From positions 1,178,001 through 1,242,000 of the forward strand of contig NZ_VFOO01000001.1 in NCBI RefSeq assembly GCF_006716115.1: 64,000 bases of DNA, written 5' to 3'. Position 1 is the first letter of the stretch, and every line of letters starts with the position of its first letter. This document shows, piece after piece, positions 60,025-64,000 of the stretch. The notes below the pieces were generated by a model. That model was given only the letters and a program-made list of their open reading frames with translations. It was not told the origin of the DNA and did not search any database. Both the position numbers and the translations under genes were made by a program. This DNA comes from Subtercola boreus. GTDB taxonomy: Bacteria; Actinomycetota; Actinomycetes; Actinomycetales; Microbacteriaceae.

Positions 60025-61002
60025 ATGAAATACCTGAAACTCGGCGCAAGCGGCCTCGAGGTCTCAGCGATCACCCTCGGCTGCATGAGCTACGGCACGG
60101 CAGACCGCGGCAACCACGACTGGACCCTCGACGAGGAGACCAGCCGCCCGTTCATCCAGCAGGCCCTCGAGGCCGGCATCACCACCTTCGACACGGCGAA
60201 CGCGTACTCCGACGGCACCAGCGAGGAATTCGTCGGCCGCGCCCTGGCCGACTTCGCGAGCCGCGAGGAGATCGTCATCGCGACCAAGGTGTTCATGCCC
60301 ATGCGCAGCACCCCGAACGGCGGCGGCCTCAGCCGCGTGCACATCATGAACCAGATCGACGCCTCGCTCCGGCGCCTCGGCACCGACTATGTCGACCTCT
60401 ACCAGATCCACCGCTGGGACGACTCTGTGCCGATCGAGGAGACGATGGAGGCGCTGCACGACGTGGTCAAGGCCGGCAAGGCGCGGTACATCGGTGCGTC
60501 ATCCATGTTCGCCTGGCAGTTCGCGAAGGCGCAGTACACGGCCGACCTCGGCGGCTGGACCCGGTTCGTCTCGATGCAGGACCACTACAACCTCATCCAG
60601 CGCGAGGAGGAGCGGGAGATGCATCCGTTCTGCCTCGACCAGGGGGTCGGCGTGCTGCCGTGGAGTCCGCTCGCGCGGGGCCGCCTCACCCGGCCCTGGG
60701 GCGAGCAGACCGCCCGCGACGCCTCCGACAACGTGAGCGCGAAGGTCTATGCCGGCACGGAGGACGGCGACCGCCGGGTCTCGGATGCCGTCGCCACCGT
60801 CGCTTCGAACCGGGGTGTCTCCCGGGCGCAGGTCGCCCTCGCCTGGGTGCGGCAGCAGCCCGCCGTCACCTCGCCGATCGTCGGGGCCACCAAGCCGCAC
60901 CACCTCGAGGACGCGGTCGCCTCCGTCGACCTCGACCTCACCCCCGAGGAGCTCGAGACCCTCGAGGCTCCGTACCAGCCACACGTGCCGACCGGCTTCT
61001 GA
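60025..61002 (+). CDS. aldo/keto reductase
   Basis: 325 residues. (beta/alpha)8 NADPH-dependent reductase: catalytic Asp/Tyr in [10 protein letters not shown], Lys in VIATKVF, His in YQIHRWD, and coenzyme-binding [12 protein letters not shown] near the C-terminus. AAGGAG 6 nt before the ATG. Closest to the yeast-type AKR subfamilies. Followed by an alcohol dehydrogenase and a tandem repeat. Confidence 0.93.
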   Translation: MKYLKLGASGLEVSAITLGCMSYGTADRGNHDWTLDEETSRPFIQQALEAGITTFDTANAYSDGTSEEFVGRALADFASREEIVIATKVFMPMRSTPNGGGLSRVHIMNQIDASLRRLGTDYVDLYQIHRWDDSVPIEETMEALHDVVKAGKARYIGASSMFAWQFAKAQYTADLGGWTRFVSMQDHYNLIQREEEREMHPFCLDQGVGVLPWSPLARGRLTRPWGEQTARDASDNVSAKVYAGTEDGDRRVSDAVATVASNRGVSRAQVALAWVRQQPAVTSPIVGATKPHHLEDAVASVDLDLTPEELETLEAPYQPHVPTGF

Positions 61003-61021
61003 CTTCCTTCCCTCCCGTTCA

Positions 61022-61066
61022 CCCGTCTCACCCGTCTCACCCGTCTCACCCGTCTCACCCGTCTCA
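61022..61066 (+). repeat. 9-bp tandem repeat, five copies of CCCGTCTCA
   Basis: Five perfect head-to-tail copies of CCCGTCTCA followed by CCC, between the aldo/keto reductase stop and the AGGAG of the alcohol dehydrogenase. Polymerase slippage could vary the copy number. It is too short and lacks spacers for CRISPR. Confidence 0.95.
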
Positions 61067-61079
61067 CCCTAGGAGAACC

Positions 61080-62144
61080 ATGTCCACCACTGTCAACGCC
61101 ATCGCCGCGCCCTCGGCCACCGAGCCCCTCATCACCACGACCATCGAACGCCGTGATGTCGGCGCCAAGGATGTGCTGATCGAGATCGCCTACTCGGGCA
61201 TCTGCCACTCCGACATCCACACAGTGCGGGGGGAGTGGGGCCAGATCCAGTACCCGCAGGTCGTCGGCCACGAGATCGTGGGCGTCGTCACGGAGGTCGG
61301 CTCCGAGGTCACGCTGCACCAGGTCGGCGACCGCGTCGGCGTCGGCTGCATGGTCAATTCGTGCCGGGAGTGCGAGAACTGCCTCGCCGGCATGGAGAAC
61401 TACTGCCTGAAGGGCAACACCGGTACCTACACCGCCGTCGACACCGACGGCTCGATCACGCAGGGCGGCTACTCGACCCACATCGTGGTCGTCGAGGACT
61501 TCGTGCTGAAGGTTCCCGAGTCGATCCCCTACGAGTCGGCTGCGCCGCTGCTCTGCGCCGGCATCACCACGTACTCCCCGCTCGCGCACTGGAACGCCGG
61601 ACCCGGCAAGAAGGTCGCCGTCGTCGGGCTCGGCGGGCTCGGCCACATGGCCGTCAAGATCGCCCACGCCATGGGTGCTGAGGTCACGGTGCTCTCGCAG
61701 ACCCTGTCGAAGAAGGATGACGGTCTGCGTCTCGGCGCCGACCACTACTACGCCACCAGCGATGAGGCGACGTTCAAGGATCTCCGCAACAGCTTCGACC
61801 TGGTCATCAACACGGTGAGCGCGAAGATCGACCTGAACGCCTACCTCAGGCTGCTGCGCCTCGACGGCACCTTCGTGAGCGTCGGCGCGCCGCCCGAGCC
61901 GCTCGACGTGCAGGTGTTCACGCTGTTCGGCAACCGCCGCTCGTTCGCCGGCTCCAGCATCGGCAGCATCGCTGAGACCCAGGAGATGCTCGACTTCTGC
62001 GCCGAGCACGGCATCGCGCCGGAGACCGAGCTCATCGAGGCGACCGCCGACGCCGTCAACGCGGCGTACGAGCGGGTACTGAAGTCCGACGTGCGCTACC
62101 GCTTCGTGATGGACATCAAGACGCTGGCTGACGCCGCCGCCTGA
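61080..62144 (+). CDS. zinc-dependent NAD(P) alcohol dehydrogenase
   Basis: 354-residue medium-chain dehydrogenase. Catalytic zinc ligands Cys and His in CHSDIHT and GHE; structural zinc Cys in [15 protein letters not shown]; cofactor site [11 protein letters not shown]. It resembles the cinnamyl-alcohol-dehydrogenase group (YahK/AdhC). AGGAG lies 5 nt before the ATG, directly after the tandem repeat. Probably cotranscribed with the aldo/keto reductase. Confidence 0.92.
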   Translation: MSTTVNAIAAPSATEPLITTTIERRDVGAKDVLIEIAYSGICHSDIHTVRGEWGQIQYPQVVGHEIVGVVTEVGSEVTLHQVGDRVGVGCMVNSCRECENCLAGMENYCLKGNTGTYTAVDTDGSITQGGYSTHIVVVEDFVLKVPESIPYESAAPLLCAGITTYSPLAHWNAGPGKKVAVVGLGGLGHMAVKIAHAMGAEVTVLSQTLSKKDDGLRLGADHYYATSDEATFKDLRNSFDLVINTVSAKIDLNAYLRLLRLDGTFVSVGAPPEPLDVQVFTLFGNRRSFAGSSIGSIAETQEMLDFCAEHGIAPETELIEATADAVNAAYERVLKSDVRYRFVMDIKTLADAAA

Positions 62145-62163
62145 TCCCACCCCGTACAACCGA

Positions 62164-62224
62164 ATCGGCGGCCCCCGTCACATCCTCGCGCTATAGCGCG
62201 ATGGATGGGCGGAGGGCCGCCGAT
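62164..62224. repeat. 61-bp imperfect palindrome between convergent genes
   Basis: Outer arms ATCGGCGGCCC (62164-62174) and GGGCCGCCGAT (62214-62224) are perfect; the centre TCGCGCTATAGCGCGA (62186-62201) is a perfect 16-bp palindrome; between are mostly paired bases with bulges. No T run on either side, so a terminator is possible but atypical. Similar to half of 47081-47122. Confidence 0.8.
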
Positions 62225-62241
62225 GGCGTTTTCGGGCGGAG

Positions 62242-62700
62242 TCAGACCTGCGGGTCGACGATCACGATCGGGATCTCGCGGTCCGTCTTCTCCTGGTAGT
62301 CGGCGTAGTCGGGGTAGAGAGCGACCATCTTCTGCCACAGCGCCGGCTTCTCCTCCGGCGTCGCCGTGCGGGCGGTGCCCCGGATGATCGCACCCTTGTT
62401 CTGCACGACGACCTCGGGGTTCGCCTCGAGGTTCAGGTACCAGACCGGATGCTTCGGCGCGCCGCCGAGAGATGCGACGAGGATCTGGCGGCCGTCGTCT
62501 TCGGCGCCGATGAGGCAGGTGCGGCGCCATTCGCCGCTCTTCCGGCCCTGCGTCGTCAGCAGCACGAGGGGAGCACCACCCTTGAACGTCGGCTTCTCCC
62601 CGTCGGTCGCCAGGTATTCGGCGATCTGCGCCGCCACCCACTCCGTGTCATTGTCGATCGGATTCTCGGGAGATGATCCCGGCGTGTTCTCGATAGTCAT
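62242..62700 (-). CDS. deazaflavin (F420)-dependent nitroreductase family protein
   Basis: 152 residues of the DDN/DUF385 split-barrel family: PLVLLTTQGRKSGEWRRTCL and GGAPKHPVWYLNLEANPEV are diagnostic. Members use cofactor F420 to reduce quinones or nitro compounds; the substrate is not known. ATG 6 nt after TAAGCT (62712-62707), so leaderless. Confidence 0.9.
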   Translation of the reverse strand: MTIENTPGSSPENPIDNDTEWVAAQIAEYLATDGEKPTFKGGAPLVLLTTQGRKSGEWRRTCLIGAEDDGRQILVASLGGAPKHPVWYLNLEANPEVVVQNKGAIIRGTARTATPEEKPALWQKMVALYPDYADYQEKTDREIPIVIVDPQV

Positions 62701-62717
62701 ACATCGAGCTTAAACAA

Positions 62718-62745
62718 GGATGCCCCGGCTTTCGCCGGGGCATCC
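62718..62745. terminator. strong hairpin between cspA and the F420 gene
   Basis: Perfect 12-bp stem (62718-62729 with 62734-62745) with a 4-nt loop. On minus it is followed by TTGTTT, so it may be a second terminator for the cold-shock gene upstream of the F420-enzyme promoter. Confidence 0.7.
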
Positions 62746-62763
62746 CCACAATATTTATTCGCG

Positions 62764-62787
62764 AAGAGAAGCGCGTGCGCTTCTCTT
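62764..62787 (-). terminator. hairpin directly after cspA
   Basis: Perfect 11-bp arms AAGAGAAGCGC (62764-62774) and GCGCTTCTCTT (62777-62787), 7 bases past the cspA stop and followed on minus by an AT-rich stretch. Reads as the first cspA terminator. Confidence 0.68.
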
Positions 62788-62794
62788 GCAATAT

Positions 62795-62998
62795 TTACAG
62801 GCTGCGGATGTTCTCAGCCTGCGGGCCCTTCGGGCCCTGGGTCACATCGAACTCGACGCGCTGGTTCTCATCGAGCGACTTGTAGCCGTTCGACGAGATG
62901 GCCGAGTAGTGAGCGAAAACGTCGGGGCTGCCATCTTCGGGAGCGATGAATCCGAAGCCTTTTTCAGCGTTAAACCATTTGACGGTACCAATTGCCAT
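62795..62998 (-). CDS. cspA: cold-shock protein
   Basis: 67-residue CspA-type single-strand nucleic acid chaperone. RNP1-like [10 protein letters not shown] and RNP2-like VFAHYSAI are both present. Start fixed by GGAGGAG 8 nt before the ATG; the open frame upstream lies in the leader. A TAGTGT box at 63150-63145 would give a leader near 140 nt that contains GAATCCG / CGGATTC hairpin arms (63029-63047) and a CTCC-TGGA-GGAG hairpin covering the ribosome site, typical of cold-controlled csp leaders. Confidence 0.95.
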   Translation of the reverse strand: MAIGTVKWFNAEKGFGFIAPEDGSPDVFAHYSAISSNGYKSLDENQRVEFDVTQGPKGPQAENIRSL

Positions 62999-63169
62999 GT
63001 TAAAACTCCTCCAGGAGCGTTCTATATGAATCCGACTGCCGGATTCTGATAGCGCGGTGCCTGTCATCCATCTTTCAAGCGCAATGGGCAACGGGGCTTG
63101 GCCGCGAGCATTCAGAACTGCGAGGCACAGCAACTTCGTGTTAAACACTACCCCAGTTGTGGGGAAAAG

Positions 63170-63210
63170 AAGAACGGGATTGCGACGTGTGTCGCAATCC
63201 CGTTCTTTTT
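63170..63210. terminator. terminator downstream of tRNA-Leu
   Basis: Perfect 17-bp stem (63170-63186 with 63191-63207), loop GTGT, and T-rich flanks on both strands. It lies beyond the 3' end of the minus-strand tRNA and upstream of cspA. Confidence 0.82.
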
Positions 63211-63214
63211 GAAG

Positions 63215-63241
63215 TTTTATTCGCGCATGTCGCGAATAAAA
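63215..63241. terminator. second hairpin after tRNA-Leu
   Basis: Perfect 11-bp arms TTTTATTCGCG (63215-63225) and CGCGAATAAAA (63231-63241), loop CATGT, 13 bases past the tRNA 3' end. Runs of T leave the stem in either direction. Confidence 0.65.
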
Positions 63242-63254
63242 CCATCGATACAGC

Positions 63255-63342
63255 TGGTGTCCGAAAGGGGACTTGAACCCCTACGCCCATAACAGGCACT
63301 AGCACCTCAAGCTAGCGCGTCTACCATTTCCGCCACCCGGAC
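63255..63342 (-). tRNA. tRNA-Leu (anticodon GAG), CCA encoded
   Basis: Minus-strand cloverleaf starting GTCCGGGTGGCGGAAATGG. Acceptor stem closes with TTCGGAC, discriminator A and an encoded CCA (63257-63255). Anticodon stem GCTAGC with loop TTGAGGT gives anticodon GAG, reading CUC/CUU; the long variable arm (GCCTGTTATGGGC) is the class II feature of tRNA-Leu. TΨC arm AGGGGTTCAAGTCCCCT fits. Confidence 0.96.
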
Positions 63343-63451
63343 AGGTGTTGTGGTTACTCCCTTGCAGGAGAACAACAAGGTAAGACGATAGCACGTCTGG
63401 AAGCACCCCAGAACGCACCCCCGCATCCGGCCGTGCCGGTAGCGTGTTGGC

Positions 63452-64000
63452 ATGACCCCGACGAGCGACAGAGCCCTCGACCGCACCGCCCACCTCACCC
63501 GCGACCTGATCCGGTTCGACACCAGCAACTACGGCGACGGCAAGTCCAATGGCGAGACGGAGGCCGCGCATTACGTCGAGGCGGAGCTGCAGGCGCTGGG
63601 GCTGAAGCCGCAGCTGTTCGATGCCGCCCCGACGCGCACGAGCGTCGTCGCGCGGGTGGAGGGCGCGAATCCGGATGCTCCCGCCCTCGTCGTGCACGGT
63701 CACCTCGACGTGGTTCCGGCCATCGCCGACGACTGGAGCGTCGACCCGTTCGGCGGCGAGATCAGGGACGGCATGATCTGGGGCCGCGGCGCGGTCGACA
63801 TGAAGAACATGGACGCCATGATCCTGAGTTCGCTCGGCGAGATCCTGGGCTCGGGCCGCCAGCCGGCGCGCGACCTCATCATCGCGTTCTTCGCCGACGA
63901 GGAGGCCGGCGGAGTTCTGGGTTCGCACTTCATGGTCGACGAGCATCCGGAGGTCTTCGAGGGCGCGACCGAGGCGATCTCCGAGGTCGGCGGCTATTCG
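63452..64000 (+). CDS. M20-family peptidase/deacylase (partial, right edge)
   Basis: First 183 residues of an M20 metallopeptidase (ArgE/DapE/carboxypeptidase G2 group). Metal-ligand blocks VVHGHLDVVP, WGRGAVDMKNM and catalytic/metal ADEEAGG are visible in order; the dimerisation domain and last ligand are beyond the edge. ATG 6 nt after TAGCGT (63440-63445). Substrate unknown. Confidence 0.9.
   Translation, partial: MTPTSDRALDRTAHLTRDLIRFDTSNYGDGKSNGETEAAHYVEAELQALGLKPQLFDAAPTRTSVVARVEGANPDAPALVVHGHLDVVPAIADDWSVDPFGGEIRDGMIWGRGAVDMKNMDAMILSSLGEILGSGRQPARDLIIAFFADEEAGGVLGSHFMVDEHPEVFEGATEAISEVGGYS

Noticed and set aside
61022-61066. possible CRISPR array
   Set aside because: Direct 9-bp tandem copies without spacers and no cas genes nearby.
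63255-63342. tRNA-Leu as a phage or island attachment site
   Set aside because: No integrase, no duplicated tRNA 3' end and ordinary genes on both sides in the window.

Overview
The window looks like a conserved chromosomal segment of a high-GC actinobacterium, most probably a Microbacteriaceae member (Leifsonia / Frondihabitans / Subtercola type). The basis is the gene order (uvrB-uvrA-uvrC-rapZ-whiA, gap-pgk-tpiA-secG-rbpA, tkt-tal-pgi-zwf-opcA-pgl, sufB-sufD-Rieske-sufC-sufT), actinobacteria-specific genes (rbpA, whiA, opcA, imuA'/imuB, DUF3099), the frequent GGATGC hexamer, and many starts that look leaderless. The genus is inference. No stretch without a gene exceeds 300 bases.

Layout. 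1-1.9 kb: an SOS mutasome operon (imuA'-imuB, minus strand) behind a perfect LexA box; imuB runs off the left edge. 1.9-7.5 kb: a small acidic protein, a DUF885 protein, ribosomal protein S1, coaE and convergent pfkA. 7.6-15 kb: uvrB, a small XRE regulator, uvrA and uvrC. 15.1-21.6 kb: rapZ and whiA (no yvcK between them), superoxide dismutase, then gap-pgk-tpiA, secG and rbpA. 21.7-29.9 kb (minus): pentose-phosphate operon tkt-tal-pgi-zwf-opcA-pgl. 30.1-33 kb: ctaB and ctaA for heme O/A around two orphan genes, with a duplicated ctaA tail. 33.2-37.5 kb: SUF iron-sulfur operon. 37.6-46.3 kb: ABC-F protein, ECF sigma factor with membrane partner, DUF3099 pair, fabG, serB, glgC/glgA and a stand-alone ABC ATPase. 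46.4-57.8 kb: rpmE2, lipoprotein, exonuclease, treS, hydrolase/glycosyltransferase pair, histidine phosphatase, sirtuin, SpoU methyltransferase, a sortase-anchored beta-propeller protein, SGNH hydrolase and an AlkA-type glycosylase. 58-64 kb: DEAD/DEAH helicase, aldo-keto reductase, alcohol dehydrogenase, F420-type oxidoreductase, cold-shock protein, tRNA-Leu(GAG) and the start of an M20 peptidase.

How it works together. DNA repair is represented three ways: nucleotide excision (UvrABC), inducible translesion synthesis (ImuA'/ImuB) and base excision (AlkA). Central carbon metabolism forms two convergent blocks, lower glycolysis on plus and the pentose-phosphate/G6PDH branch on minus, separated by an 18-bp bidirectional terminator. 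Glycogen/trehalose metabolism (glgC, glgA, treS) and terminal-oxidase cofactor synthesis (ctaB, ctaA) complete a largely housekeeping region.

I found no defence island, prophage, integrase, transposase or CRISPR array, and no clear new multi-gene system. The most interesting material is non-coding: a LexA operator inside a leaderless promoter, 17 genes with a TANNNT box exactly 6 nt before the start codon, an inverted repeat carrying the secG -10 box, a composite inverted repeat with two CGAATCGATTCG sites, a 55-bp near-perfect palindrome, a possible REP-like family, a 9-bp tandem repeat, and a 70-bp duplication of the ctaA 3' end flanking an orphan gene.
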